The translations under genes were made by a program, and so were the position numbers. From assembly GCA_003164035.1 (NCBI GenBank), contig PLRS01000096.1:1-54348 (forward strand): a stretch of 54,348 bases of DNA, read 5' to 3'. The notes under the pieces were generated by a model that saw only the letters and a list, made by a program, of their open reading frames with translations, ran no database searches and had not been told where the DNA came from. This document shows, piece by piece, positions 32,215 through 41,456 of the stretch (its first letter is position 1; every line of letters begins with the position of its first letter). This DNA is from Bryobacterales bacterium. Lineage in GTDB: Bacteria; Acidobacteriota; Terriglobia; Bryobacterales; Bryobacteraceae.

Positions 32215-33840
32215 CTAGCTTCGCACCCGGCTGGGCGCCAGGTTCTGCTGCTTAAGCCAGCGCAGGCGGCCCTGGTGCTCCTGGTGCAGCGTGGCAAAGG
32301 CCGCCCAGTAATAACCGAACACGAACAGCGCCAGGAACGGAATCGAAAGGTAGTTGAATGTCTCGATGGCGAAGACGACGGTCCCCAGGAAATACGTGCC
32401 CACCAGCAGCTCGGCATAGGGCAGCCAGCCGCTCCGGCGCCGGTATTTCTTCACCTCCAGGTTTACCGCCCGGTCGCCCAGCGCGTACTTGGGCGTGCGC
32501 GCAAACGCGGTCTGGACTCCGAACAACGCCTCCAGCACGGCGCGGGTGTTGACGATGGTCAGCGCCACGCCGGTCGCCATCAGCATCGGCAACATCAGGA
32601 TCGAGCGCTTCCAGTTGTTGGGATGCAGCTCCCTTTGCGCCACTACGTAAAACGCCGAAATCGACCAGAACGACGCCGCGATCAGCGGCACGTCGATCAA
32701 CAGCATGTGCCAGACGCCCATGTAAAAACGCACGATCATCACCGGCAGCATCAGCGCCGATATCACGATCATGAGCGGGTAGGAGATGTTCGGCGTCAGG
32801 TGCATGAAGGCTTCCGCCTTCACCCGCTTGGGAATATCGGCCTTGAGCAGGGAAGGCAGCAGTTTCTTGGCCACCTGCGTCAGCCCCTTGGCCCAGCGCG
32901 CCTGCTGCACCTGGAAGCCGTGCATCTCCACCGGCAGTTCCGAAGGGCAATCCAGGCCCGGCAGGTACACGAACCGCCAGCCCTTCAATTGCGCCCGATA
33001 GCTCAGGTCCGAATCCTCGGTCAGGGTGTCGTGCTGCCACCCGCCGGCATCGTCGATCATCGCCTTGCGCAGGATTCCCGCCGTGCCGTTGAAATTGAAG
33101 AACAGCCCCGCCCGCGAGCGCGCCCCGTGCTCCAGAATAAAGTGCCCGTCGAGCAGCATGGCTTCCACTTCCGTCAGGAAGTTATAGTCGCGGTTCAGAT
33201 AGCTCCATCGCGTCTGCACCACGCCCACCTTGGGATCGGAGAAAAAATCCACCGTGCGATCGAGAAACTCCGGCGGCGGGCAAAAATCCGCGTCGAAAAT
33301 CGCCACCAATTCGCCCGTCGCCGTCTTCAGCCCTTCCTGCAGCGCCCCCGCCTTGTACCCGTCGCGGTTGGTCCGGTGATGGTACTCGATCGGGTAGCCC
33401 ATGTTCCGGTAACGCTCCACCAGGGCTTCGGCAAATGGCGCCGTGTCGTCGGTGGAATCGTCCAGCACCTGGATCTGCAACAGCTCCCGCGGATAGTCCA
33501 TCTTCACCACTTCGTCGATCAACCGCTCCACCACGTAGCGTTCGTTGTAAAGCGGAAGCTGGATGGTTACCGGCGGGCGCGGTTCCGAACGCCGCGGCGG
33601 GCCGGTGGTGGCCTTCTTGCGGTGCTTGAAGTAGGTGCGCATGATCTCGTAGCGGTGCAGACCGTACACCGATAGAATCGCCAGAATGGTGAAATACGGA
33701 ATCAGCATCGCCCAGTCGAACCAACCCAACTGGTGTATGCCCGCGAAAGGCGTCTCCGCGAACATTTGCGAAATGCGGTCGGAGGTGGTGCGAACCACCA
33801 GCATCGCTAAAGGTGCAATGAGCATGGCAAAGTGAAACAA
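32215..33840 (-). CDS. Processive GT2 glycosyltransferase (cellulose synthase/CslA-like)
   Basis: 541 residues with an N-terminal membrane segment, a cytoplasmic GT2 domain and four to five C-terminal helices. Motifs in order: VLDDSTDD, FDADFCP, LTEDSDLSYRAQLKGW and QQARWAKG (the QxxRW box). All catalytic aspartates are present, so it should be active as a beta-glycan synthase (glucan or mannan type). There is no BcsB or PilZ partner here. Probably builds a surface or capsule polymer. Confidence 0.9.
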   Translation of the reverse strand: MFHFAMLIAPLAMLVVRTTSDRISQMFAETPFAGIHQLGWFDWAMLIPYFTILAILSVYGLHRYEIMRTYFKHRKKATTGPPRRSEPRPPVTIQLPLYNERYVVERLIDEVVKMDYPRELLQIQVLDDSTDDTAPFAEALVERYRNMGYPIEYHHRTNRDGYKAGALQEGLKTATGELVAIFDADFCPPPEFLDRTVDFFSDPKVGVVQTRWSYLNRDYNFLTEVEAMLLDGHFILEHGARSRAGLFFNFNGTAGILRKAMIDDAGGWQHDTLTEDSDLSYRAQLKGWRFVYLPGLDCPSELPVEMHGFQVQQARWAKGLTQVAKKLLPSLLKADIPKRVKAEAFMHLTPNISYPLMIVISALMLPVMIVRFYMGVWHMLLIDVPLIAASFWSISAFYVVAQRELHPNNWKRSILMLPMLMATGVALTIVNTRAVLEALFGVQTAFARTPKYALGDRAVNLEVKKYRRRSGWLPYAELLVGTYFLGTVVFAIETFNYLSIPFLALFVFGYYWAAFATLHQEHQGRLRWLKQQNLAPSRVRS

Positions 33841-33926
33841 GAACCAGCTTCCAGGCCCGACTTCCGGGCCATTACTATCTTAACAAACGCTACCTGCAGA
33901 TAACCCGCGCCGGCGCGCCGTTAACG

Positions 33927-35219
33927 TTAGCGGCGATCGTTGCGGAAGACCACTCCGTCCTTCATCACAAATTCGATTTTTTCCACCTGCCGGATATTTT
34001 CCAGCGGATTGCCGGGGCATGCCACAATATCGGCCAGCTTTCCGGCTTCCAGCGTGCCGCGGTCGGTTATCCCCAGCTCTTCGGCGTCCACCGACGTGCC
34101 CGCCTTCAGCGCGTCCGCCGGCTTCATTCCCAGGTTCACCAGCAGCCCGAATTCGCCGGCGTTTTTCCCGTGCGGGTACACCGCCGCGTCCGTACCCACT
34201 CCGATGCGTATGCCTCGGGCGATGGCTTTGCGCACCGTCGCGTCGAGCGCCGCCATCGCCGCCCGGCCTTTCAGCGCCACCGCCGGCGGCAGGTAGCCGT
34301 CCGTCAGGTTCTGCTTCACGCCTTCGATCGCCATCAGGGTGGGGTTGTAGAAGGTCCCGCGGGTCTTCATCATATCCAGCGCCTCGTCGTCCATAAACGT
34401 ACCGTGCTCGATGGAATCGATCCCGGCCCGGATGGCCCGCTTGGCTCCGGTGGCGCCGTGGGCGTGCGCCGCCGTCTTGCGCCGCAGCGCGTGGGCCTCG
34501 TCCACCAGCGCATCCAGCTCCGCCTGCGTCAGTTGCGGCGTGTCCACGTCGTCGGTGAGCGACAACACCCCCCCGGTGGCGCAGATCTTGATGACGTCCG
34601 CGCCGTTCTTGATGTTGTAGCGCACCGCTTCCCGCGCCTGGTCCGCCGAATCGACCACGCCATCTGCGAATCCCGGCTCGCGCCCAAACAGGGTCGGCGC
34701 GAAACCCGCCGTCGGATCGCAGTGTCCGCCCGTCGATCCCAGCGCGTGTACGGCCACCAGCATGCGCGGACCCACCACTCTGCCGTCGCGAATGGCATTG
34801 CGCAAACCGACGTCGATGAAATCGCTCGATCCCACGTCGCGCACCGTCGTAAATCCCGCCATCAGCGTCACCCGCGCGTTTTCGGCCGCGTCCAGCGCCC
34901 GCTCCGCCACCGGCTTCTGCACGTCCGCCAGAATCAACTGCCGGTAATCCAGTGAGAACGGCATGGAAAGATGCGTGTGCGCATCCATCAATCCCGGCAA
35001 TAGCGTCGCATCGCCCAGGTCGATCGTCTCGGCGCCCGCCGGAATCGCCACGCCGCCGCCCACGCCCGTAATCTTGTTCCCCGTAACCACGATCAGTCCC
35101 GGCATCGCGGCCTGCCCGCTTTTGGCATCGAACATCCTCGCCGCCTTCAGCACGTAGGTCTTGTCCGCCGCCGCGAGCGCCAGCGGGAGGAGCACCGCAA
35201 TCAGGCAAATTCGTCTCAT
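33927..35219 (-). CDS. Exported amidohydrolase/prolidase-like metal-dependent hydrolase
   Basis: 430 residues with a cleavable signal peptide (MRRICLIAVLLPLALAAA). Amidohydrolase superfamily. Metal ligands visible: DAHTHLS, the carbamylated-lysine region VIKICATGG, AHAHG, IEHGTF and the final GTDAAV. Wording is that of the imidazolonepropionase/Xaa-Pro dipeptidase-like branch common in acidobacteria. Substrate unknown. It is upstream of the GT2 gene on the same strand, with an 86-base gap. Confidence 0.9.
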   Translation of the reverse strand: MRRICLIAVLLPLALAAADKTYVLKAARMFDAKSGQAAMPGLIVVTGNKITGVGGGVAIPAGAETIDLGDATLLPGLMDAHTHLSMPFSLDYRQLILADVQKPVAERALDAAENARVTLMAGFTTVRDVGSSDFIDVGLRNAIRDGRVVGPRMLVAVHALGSTGGHCDPTAGFAPTLFGREPGFADGVVDSADQAREAVRYNIKNGADVIKICATGGVLSLTDDVDTPQLTQAELDALVDEAHALRRKTAAHAHGATGAKRAIRAGIDSIEHGTFMDDEALDMMKTRGTFYNPTLMAIEGVKQNLTDGYLPPAVALKGRAAMAALDATVRKAIARGIRIGVGTDAAVYPHGKNAGEFGLLVNLGMKPADALKAGTSVDAEELGITDRGTLEAGKLADIVACPGNPLENIRQVEKIEFVMKDGVVFRNDRR

Positions 35220-35472
35220 ATTCCAGCTATGGTAAACCAGGTTGACGATCCGGTGGGGTTGGAGGTGATAACGCGGCGCAGTCGCTGAGGATCCGGAGCG
35301 AAGCGTGCCTGGTCTCCCGAAGCATCACAAAGTACGGGTTGGCGCCTGCGCGGCCACGTGGTGGCCTATTGACTTACTCTGGCGGCGCCGGATTCTGAGG
35401 TCCGACTAATTGCGTCCGTCACCTCCGCGGTGCCATCATGGGGAACAGGTTGCACCGGAAAGGAGGCCGTCC
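35220..35472. other. Intergenic region, no gene seen
   Basis: 253 bases between divergent genes. No ORF with coding character, no clear palindrome and no strong promoter were seen. The FRG gene has AGGAGG 7 bases before its ATG at the right end. Confidence 0.5.
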
Positions 35473-36414
35473 ATGCCACCGGACGACACGCTTCCAACAG
35501 CACCCGAAGGCGCCTTGCCTCAAGAGCCCGGTCACGACGCAGAGGCAGTCGCCACCGTCGAATTCTCAGACTCGTTCGAATTTCTGGACGCCCTTCGCAT
35601 GCTCCCGCTGTGCGAAGCTCGCTGGGTCTTTCGGGGCCATTCTGACGCGAATTGGCCCCTCGCTCCCCTGATCGAGCGGATCCCAGTCAGGGACGTCGGA
35701 TACGATATCTGGGCGGCCGAACGGGACACACTGCTTTCCTTCAAGCGACAGGCTCATCAATATCTTCAGCACCTCCCTGAGGACGACAACGTATTGGAGT
35801 GGCTCGCGCTTATGAGGCACTACGGAGCGCCGACGCGACTGCTGGACTGGACCAAGTCGCCATATGTCGCAACGTTCTTCGCGCTCGCTGAGGCCAAGCC
35901 CGACAAACCTTCCGCAATCTGGGCCGTTGACGCTCAGCACCTCAAGATGAGAGCCGTTGAAATCCTCTCCGCCCAGCCCGCATTTTCCAATCTTGGGTTT
36001 GATGCCCACCTGGGATCACCTGAAAACTTCGGCCGAGTCTTTCTCGATGGACAGTTGCCCCCTGCCGCCATCGTGGCGCCCGTCGAGCCAATCGGAATGA
36101 ACGAAAGACTCACTCTGCAACAGGGCCTGTTCCTTTGCTCGAACCGCCTGTACGGCGGCTTCTATCCAGCCCTGAAAGAGACCCTCGGCGACACGCTAGG
36201 CCAGGAGTATGAGACGTCGCAGCCTCCCCTTAGAAAGCTTGTGATCAAGCCGGAAGCACGGTCAAACCTCCTCAGGGAACTTCAAAGATCGAACATTAGT
36301 TATGCTACGCTCTTTCCTGGACTCGACGGTTTCGCCCGCTCTCTGTCGACGCGTATGCAGATGCGGGGCTCAGCAGATACCTTCATCTCCCTCTGGGAGG
36401 GCCATCTCTACTAA
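35473..36414 (+). CDS. FRG-domain protein
   Basis: 313 residues from ATG at 35473 with AGGAGG upstream. An FRG domain (named for its Phe-Arg-Gly motif) covers residues about 45-290: FRGHSDANWPLAPLIER, then MRHYGAPTRLLDWTKSPYVATFFAL, and LTLQQGLFL. These are the typical boxes. The activity of FRG proteins is not established, and they often lie in accessory or defence regions. A DUF433/DUF5615 pair lies just downstream in the opposite orientation. Confidence 0.88.
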   Translation: MPPDDTLPTAPEGALPQEPGHDAEAVATVEFSDSFEFLDALRMLPLCEARWVFRGHSDANWPLAPLIERIPVRDVGYDIWAAERDTLLSFKRQAHQYLQHLPEDDNVLEWLALMRHYGAPTRLLDWTKSPYVATFFALAEAKPDKPSAIWAVDAQHLKMRAVEILSAQPAFSNLGFDAHLGSPENFGRVFLDGQLPPAAIVAPVEPIGMNERLTLQQGLFLCSNRLYGGFYPALKETLGDTLGQEYETSQPPLRKLVIKPEARSNLLRELQRSNISYATLFPGLDGFARSLSTRMQMRGSADTFISLWEGHLY

Positions 36415-36625
36415 GCGGGCCCGCTGGCTCAACGGACAGGGCGAACGATTGCGACCAGGACAGCCGGGGGAGGGACCCGGGACATCCTGAGCGGCGTGAT
36501 TTTTCCGGGAGCCATTGGTCTTCCCGCAGAGCAGTAAACCAACCGGCGCAGGTCAGGCCGTCTCGGTTTTGCACACGGTCTTCCCAAGGCGGCCTGCGAC
36601 CCGGCACCAGGCCGTTCCGGAAGCG

Positions 36626-36964
36626 TCAGTCGCGATCCAGGACCAGGACGCCAAGCTCGGGATTGGCCGAGAATTCCGTTATCCGAATGGCCTCGCGGCG
36701 CAAAACCCGCTCGGTGTCCCTCGTCGGGTGCGTCCAGCGTCGGAGCCATACTACCTTGGGAGGCGGTCCTATTGTTGTGGCAAGTTGGTAGAAGTCGGAG
36801 TCGGTGGTCACGATGACAAAGTTCCCGGTCCTGGCGAACTCCCAGATCTCGCGGTCCGGGCTTTCGAGCAAGTCGACCTCCGCCACATGGACCGACTCCG
36901 GGTATAACTCAGCGAGCCGGGCGACCAGCTTACGCGAGAGGTTCTCGTCAAACAGCAGTTTCAC
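36626..36964 (-). CDS. DUF5615 PIN-like toxin
   Basis: 112 residues. Starts MKLLFDENLSRKLVARLAE, the DUF5615 first strand and helix with the DEN acidic motif. The middle holds IVTTDSDFYQLA, the second acidic cluster, and EFSANPELGVLVLD ends the domain. The ATG overlaps the stop of the DUF433 gene. Second pair of the same type as that at 19.5-20.2 kb; only distantly similar in sequence, so acquired separately. Confidence 0.9.
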   Translation of the reverse strand: MKLLFDENLSRKLVARLAELYPESVHVAEVDLLESPDREIWEFARTGNFVIVTTDSDFYQLATTIGPPPKVVWLRRWTHPTRDTERVLRREAIRITEFSANPELGVLVLDRD

Positions 36965-37170
36965 AGAGCCACAAGCCTACCCATCCTGGCGGCAAACTCG
37001 TAGACGGCGCGAAAATCGTCTGGCTCCAGTTCCGGGTAGTCGTCGAGGATTTGCTGTTCCGTCATGCCTCCGGCAAGCCAACTCAACACGTCCCACACAG
37101 TGATGCGCAACCCGCGGACGCACGGCTGGCCGGAGCGTTTGCCCGGTTCGATCGTGATGCGGGAACTCAT
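36961..37170 (-). CDS. DUF433-family antitoxin
   Basis: 69 residues: ITIEPGKRSGQPCVRGLRITVWDVLSWLAGGMTEQQILDDYPEL, a short form of the DUF433 domain. The partner toxin follows with an ATGA overlap. The divergent ArsR operator region lies some 80 bases beyond its start. Confidence 0.9.
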   Translation of the reverse strand: MSSRITIEPGKRSGQPCVRGLRITVWDVLSWLAGGMTEQQILDDYPELEPDDFRAVYEFAARMGRLVAL

Positions 37171-37250
37171 TCTTCGAGCATATCACTGGCGTCAAGCGAA
37201 GATCTCCCCCGGCGAATCGGTCCGGCCTGTGCTACGGTAATTTCAAACAC

Positions 37251-37266
37251 GCAACCTAACGGTTGC
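37251..37266. promoter_or_regulatory. Upstream ArsR-type operator candidate
   Basis: GCAACC-TAAC-GGTTGC, a 6-base-arm palindrome. It shares its arms with the second site at 37290-37309, about 41 bases (four helical turns) centre to centre. Likely binding site of the ArsR regulator encoded downstream. Confidence 0.65.
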
Positions 37267-37289
37267 ATTTCATCCGCGGCTCCGCTAAC

Positions 37290-37309
37290 ATGCAACCTGG
37301 AGGTTGCAT
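37290..37309. promoter_or_regulatory. Downstream ArsR-type operator candidate covering the RBS
   Basis: ATGCAACCTGGAGGTTGCAT: 9-base arms with a 2-base centre. It contains the GGAGG ribosome-binding site and reaches the ATG of the SRPBCC gene at 37308. A bound repressor would cover this region, giving strong autorepression of the two-gene operon. Confidence 0.7.
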
Positions 37310-37796
37310 GAATACGGATCGTATCGAGAAGAAAGTTCTATTGCGCGCGCCCCGGAACCGGGTCTGGCGCGCTATCGCGGATTCCACCGAGTTCGGCGCC
37401 TGGTTCGGCATGAAGTTCGATGGCCCCTTCGCACCGGGCGCCAAGATGCGCGCCACCATCGTGGGGACGACGGTCGATGCCGAGGTCGCCAAGCTTCAGA
37501 AGCCGCACGAAGGCATCTCGTTCGAGATCGTCATCGAACAGATGGAGCCGGAGCGGCTATTCTCCTTCCGCTGGCATCCGCACGCAATCGAGCCCGGCCA
37601 CGACTACTCCGCGGAGCCGACCACGCTGGTGGCCTTCGAACTCGAGGAAGCGGAAGACGGCATCCTGCTGACCGTAACCGAATCCGGCTTCGACCAAATC
37701 CCGCTGGCTTACCGGGCCAAAGCCTTCGCCGCCAACGAAGCGGGCTGGGCTATCCAGGTGAGACTGATCGAGCAGTACTTGGGCCATGCGCGGTAG
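37308..37796 (+). CDS. SRPBCC (AHSA1-like) domain protein
   Basis: 162 residues from ATG at 37308. START/SRPBCC fold with a hydrophobic ligand cavity: starts RIEKKVLLRAPRNRVWRAIADSTEFGAWFG and has the typical middle IVIEQMEPERLFSFRWHPHA. Length and pattern match the AHSA1/activator-of-Hsp90-like family often encoded with ArsR regulators. The stop overlaps the ArsR gene by 11 bases. It may bind or process a hydrophobic ligand sensed by the operon. Ligand unknown. Confidence 0.88.
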   Translation: MNTDRIEKKVLLRAPRNRVWRAIADSTEFGAWFGMKFDGPFAPGAKMRATIVGTTVDAEVAKLQKPHEGISFEIVIEQMEPERLFSFRWHPHAIEPGHDYSAEPTTLVAFELEEAEDGILLTVTESGFDQIPLAYRAKAFAANEAGWAIQVRLIEQYLGHAR

Positions 37797-38124
37797 CTCG
37801 CCCGTCCTGGCAAGACGGAAAGATTCCGCCCACCTCTTCGCTGCTCTGGGCGATGAGACCCGCTTACTCCTCGTCACCCGCCTCAGTGCCGGACCCATGT
37901 CGATCTCGAGGCTCACCGAAGGCTCCAAGCTCACTCGTCAAGCCATCACCAAGCACCTGCGCGTGATGAAGGGGTCGGGTCTGGTCCGCGGCGCGCGGCA
38001 AGGGCGCGAGAGCGTTTGGCAACTGAATCAACGGCGCCTGGAAGATGCCCGCCGCTACCTCGATCTGGTCTCCAAGCAGTGGGACGACGCGCTCGGCCGA
38101 CTGCGCCAGTTCGTCGAGAAATAA
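37786..38124 (+). CDS. ArsR-family winged-helix regulator
   Basis: 112 residues. HTH: FAALGDETRLLLVTRLSAGPMSISRLTEGSKLTRQAITKHLRVMKGSGLV, followed by the wing RQGRESVWQLN. No cysteine pair for metal binding is visible in helix 3, so it is not a metal sensor. Co-transcribed with the SRPBCC gene; the paired palindromes at 37251 and 37290 are the likely operators. This operon type is widespread in soil bacteria. Confidence 0.9.
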   Translation: MRGSSPVLARRKDSAHLFAALGDETRLLLVTRLSAGPMSISRLTEGSKLTRQAITKHLRVMKGSGLVRGARQGRESVWQLNQRRLEDARRYLDLVSKQWDDALGRLRQFVEK

Positions 38125-38223
38125 CTCGTGGCGCACGCACTCCTCGGTGCCGCGTCGAGTCTCCGAACTCCTGGTGCCACCTCGGCATTCTGGATGGCCG
38201 AGGGATAATGACTTGACCCGGAG

Positions 38224-38312
38224 GTGGGACAGACGATCGTTTCTTGTCGTCTGTCAGGCTGCTGAGGCTTGGCGAGGGGTGACAGACCACGAAATGCGAT
38301 GGTCTGTCCCAC
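38224..38312. repeat. Inverted REP pair, second family
   Basis: Left hairpin GACAGACGA...TCGTCTGTC (38228-38255) and right hairpin GACAGACCA...TGGTCTGTC (38281-38308), flanked by an outer inverted GTGGGACAG/CTGTCCCAC match. The loop of the right hairpin is CGAAATGCGA, similar to that of the hairpin at 42659. Lies between the ArsR and acs genes, in the 3' ends of both. Confidence 0.75.
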
Positions 38313-38314
38313 GA

Positions 38315-40246
38315 TCAGTCTTCGTCGTGCTGTGCCGCCAGTTGCGTCACCACCGACAGGTCTTCGAGCGTGGTCACGTCGCCCGTCACCGAGTTCGAGG
38401 TCACAATTTCCCGCAGCAGCCGCCGCATGATTTTGCCGCTGCGCGTTTTCGGCAGCGAGTCGGTGAAGCGAATCTGCTCCGGCTTGGCGAAGCCGCCGAT
38501 CTCGTGCGCCACCCACTGGCGCAGTTCCTGGCCCAACCGCTCATGGTCCCACTTCCCCTTCTTCAGGGTTACGAAACACGCTACCGCCTGCCCGGTGATC
38601 TCGTGCGGTTTGCCCACCACGGCGGCTTCCGCGACGGCCGGATGACGCACCAGCGCCGATTCGATTTCCATGGTGCTCAGCCGGTGTCCGCTGACGTTCA
38701 TGACGTCGTCGATGCGCCCCAGAATCCAGTAATAGCCGTCTTCGTCGCGCCGCGCCGCGTCCCCCGCCAGGTACACTCCTTCGACGCGCTCCCAGTATTG
38801 CTTCCGGTAGCGGTCCGGCTCCCGCCAAAGCGTGCGTGCGATGCTCGGCCACGGCCGGCGGATAATCAGGAAACCCTCCTGGTTCACCCCCACCGGCTCG
38901 CCCTGCAGGTTCACAATATCGGCCAGAATGCCCGGCATGGGCAGCGTCCCCGAACCCGGTTTCAGCGCGACCGCCCCCGGCATGGGCGCGATCATGATGC
39001 TGCCCGTTTCCGTCTGCCACCAGGTGTCCACAATCGGGCAGCGCTGGTTGCCGATCACCTTGTAATACCACTCCCACGCCGCCGGGTTGATGGGTTCCCC
39101 CACCGAGCCCAGCAGCCGCAGGCTCGACAGATCGTGCCCGTTGGGCCATTGGTCGCCCTGCTTGATAAAGGCGCGAATCGCCGTGGGCGAAGTATAGAAG
39201 ATGTTGACCCGGTATTTTTCAATAAGCCGCCAGAACCGGTCCGGCCGCGGAAAATCGGGCGCGCCTTCGTACATCATGGTGGTCGCGCCCGCCGCCAGCG
39301 GCCCGTACACGATGTAGCTGTGCCCCGTCACCCAGCCGATATCGGCCGTGCACCAAAACGTATCCTCATCCCGCAGATCGAACACCCACTTCATGGTCAC
39401 GCAGGTTTCCAGCAGGTAACCGGCCGTGGTGTGCACGATGCCCTTCGGCTTCCCGGTCGTCCCCGAGGTGTAGAGCACGTAGAGGGGATGTTCGCTATCG
39501 AGCGGCTCGGCCGGGCACACTTCGCTCACTCCCTCGTCCAGCTCGTGCCACCAGTGGTCGCGCCCGGGTTGCATTTCCACCGCGCCGCCGGTGCGCCGCA
39601 GCACGATCGCATCCTTCACCGTGGGACACTCCGTCAGTGCCTCATCCACGGCTTTCTTCAGCGGCACTTCCTTGCCGCGCCGCCACGCTCCGTCGCAGGT
39701 GATCACCACCGCCGCTTCCAGATCCTGAATCCGCGTCTTCAGCGCCTCGGCCGAAAACCCGCCGAATACCACGCTGTGGACGATGCCCAGCCGCGCACAG
39801 GCCAGCAGCGCCACCGGCAGCTCCGGCACCATCCCCATATAAACGATGGCGCGGTCGCCCGTCTTCAATCCGCGCCCCTTCAACACATTCGCGAAGCGGC
39901 ACACCAGCCGGTGCAGTTCCTGGTACGAGATCTGGCGTTGATCCCCCGGCTCGCCTTCCCACAAAATCGCGACTTTGTTCTTCCGGTGCGTCGCCAGGTG
40001 ACGATCCACGCAATTATAAGAGGCGTTGATCCTGCCGCCCACGAACCATTTCGCGAAAGGCGGATTCCACTCGAAAACGTGGCTCCATTTCTCGAACCAC
40101 TCGAGCTCCCGCTCCGCCAGTTCGCCCCAGAATTCTTCCGGCTTCTCGGCCGCCCTCCGGTACAGTTCCCGGTAAGCTTCCAAGCTACCGACGTGGGCCC
40201 GGCTGGCAAACGCGGCGGACGGTGCGTAGACGTTGGGTTGCGCCAT
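38315..40246 (-). CDS. acs: Acetyl-CoA synthetase
   Basis: 643 residues, full length. Activates acetate via acetyl-AMP to acetyl-CoA. The P-loop [14 protein letters not shown], the adenylate region [10 protein letters not shown], and the C-terminal acetylation-site lysine in [14 protein letters not shown] are all present. Upstream on the same strand is YjbQ with a 26-base gap. Confidence 0.96.
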   Translation of the reverse strand: MAQPNVYAPSAAFASRAHVGSLEAYRELYRRAAEKPEEFWGELAERELEWFEKWSHVFEWNPPFAKWFVGGRINASYNCVDRHLATHRKNKVAILWEGEPGDQRQISYQELHRLVCRFANVLKGRGLKTGDRAIVYMGMVPELPVALLACARLGIVHSVVFGGFSAEALKTRIQDLEAAVVITCDGAWRRGKEVPLKKAVDEALTECPTVKDAIVLRRTGGAVEMQPGRDHWWHELDEGVSEVCPAEPLDSEHPLYVLYTSGTTGKPKGIVHTTAGYLLETCVTMKWVFDLRDEDTFWCTADIGWVTGHSYIVYGPLAAGATTMMYEGAPDFPRPDRFWRLIEKYRVNIFYTSPTAIRAFIKQGDQWPNGHDLSSLRLLGSVGEPINPAAWEWYYKVIGNQRCPIVDTWWQTETGSIMIAPMPGAVALKPGSGTLPMPGILADIVNLQGEPVGVNQEGFLIIRRPWPSIARTLWREPDRYRKQYWERVEGVYLAGDAARRDEDGYYWILGRIDDVMNVSGHRLSTMEIESALVRHPAVAEAAVVGKPHEITGQAVACFVTLKKGKWDHERLGQELRQWVAHEIGGFAKPEQIRFTDSLPKTRSGKIMRRLLREIVTSNSVTGDVTTLEDLSVVTQLAAQHDED

Positions 40247-40272
40247 TCCAGAAATCTTACCAGACTGCGGTT

Positions 40273-40692
40273 TTACTCGCCGATGATCTTGATGAGCGCC
40301 CGCTTGCGCCGCCGCCCGTCGAACTCGCCGTAGAAGATCTGTTCCCAGGGCCCGAAATCGAGCTTCCCTTCGGTCACCGCAACCACCACTTCGCGTCCCA
40401 TGATCTGCCGCTTCATGTGCGCGTCCGCGTTGTCTTCCCCGGTGCGGTTGTGCTGGTATTTCGAAACCGGCTCGTGCGGCGCCAGTTGTTCCAGCCAGCG
40501 GTCGTAATCCTGGTGCAGCCCGCTTTCATCGTCGTTGATGAATACCGATGCCGTGATGTGCATGGCGTTCACCAGCGCCAGTCCCTCCCGCACGCCGCTC
40601 TCCCGCAGGCACTTCTCAACCTCCGGGGTGATGTTGACGAACCCCCGCCGCGCGGGCACTTCGAGCCAGAGTTCCTTGCGATAGCTTTTCAT
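40273..40692 (-). CDS. YjbQ-family protein (secondary thiamine-phosphate synthase-type)
   Basis: 139 residues from ATG at 40692. YjbQ/UPF0047 family, with a conserved His-Asp-Glu metal cluster: [25 protein letters not shown], then [21 protein letters not shown] and [19 protein letters not shown]. It is listed as a secondary thiamine-phosphate synthase, but the physiological role is not settled. Compare with the thiE-like gene at 16757 in the same window. Confidence 0.9.
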   Translation of the reverse strand: MKSYRKELWLEVPARRGFVNITPEVEKCLRESGVREGLALVNAMHITASVFINDDESGLHQDYDRWLEQLAPHEPVSKYQHNRTGEDNADAHMKRQIMGREVVVAVTEGKLDFGPWEQIFYGEFDGRRRKRALIKIIGE

Positions 40693-40749
40693 ATGGTCAG
40701 CCTCCAGTGTAATGGGCGGATCAAGGCTCCGGCAGACGGACATCGGCGC

Positions 40750-41130
40750 TCAGTAGTCGGGTACTTCAAGTTGGAGGCCCTCGATCATCTGATAGTGTCT
40801 TCGGTCGAGGGTCACCAGGGTAAGCCCCCGCTCCATTGCCGTCGCCGCGGCAAGCGAATCGAACACGTGAAGGCCGTGTGATTTTGCGTAAGTCTTCAGG
40901 AGCCGGTATGCTCGCGTTCCGATGCTGTCGCTAAGCGGTACGACCGGGTACAGCGACGGGAACCCGTCAATCATCGCAAGGTCCCTCTTATTCCGAGCGC
41001 CGACGATGAGTTCCATTGCGGTCACCCGTGAAATCGCCCACGTCTCCGCAAAACGGTCGACGTATCCGATTGCGCCCGCGTTGCCGCGTGAAACGTCGAT
41101 CAGAACATTACTGTCGATCAGAAACGGCAT
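40750..41130 (-). CDS. PIN-domain toxin (VapC)
   Basis: 126 residues. N-terminus MPFLIDSNVLIDVSRG with the first acidic residue, then MELIVGARNKRDL, and VFDSLAAATAMERGLTLVTLDRRHY with the second acidic cluster. These are the VapC signatures; the fourth acid position is less clear. Its antitoxin starts 25 bases upstream. A ribonuclease toxin. Confidence 0.9.
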   Translation of the reverse strand: MPFLIDSNVLIDVSRGNAGAIGYVDRFAETWAISRVTAMELIVGARNKRDLAMIDGFPSLYPVVPLSDSIGTRAYRLLKTYAKSHGLHVFDSLAAATAMERGLTLVTLDRRHYQMIEGLQLEVPDY

Positions 41131-41155
41131 GGGGTAGCTTTGCTCGTGCCTGGGG

Positions 41156-41377
41156 TCAGCCGTGGAGTTCGCGGCGAAGGCGATTTATATATTCGACACT
41201 GTCGGCCATGTCTTCACGGTCTTTCCACATGCCCGCGAGAGGCGAATCGCCAATGGAGCGCGGCCCCGCCGAGGGCGTTTCCACGGGCACGTACACCTCA
41301 ACAACCGTGCCCTCCTTGATCGGTACGTCCCGAAGGGGCCTGAAGACGCCATTCTCGTATTTCGCGGGGATGGTCAT
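41156..41377 (-). CDS. AF2212-like antitoxin (DUF104)
   Basis: 73 residues from ATG at 41377, with GGGAGG about 10 bases upstream. Starts MTIPAKYENGVFRPLRDVPIKEGTVVEVYVP, the AF2212/DUF104 beta-barrel antitoxin pattern, followed by a helical C-terminal tail (DMADSVEYINRLRREL) for toxin contact. Pairs with the VapC gene downstream. The region upstream is a repeat-rich gene-free stretch. Confidence 0.88.
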   Translation of the reverse strand: MTIPAKYENGVFRPLRDVPIKEGTVVEVYVPVETPSAGPRSIGDSPLAGMWKDREDMADSVEYINRLRRELHG

Positions 41378-41456
41378 GCCTTTGCCTCCCAGTATACTCC
41401 GTGGCTCGCCCACTCCGGCTCCCGGACTCGCCACGTTATGCACTGGCGGTGGCAGG

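Noticed and set aside
33854-33870. Hairpin GGCCCG-acttc-CGGGCC as a terminator
   Set aside because: Six-base stem with no T run on either side; it falls in the leader of the GT2 gene.
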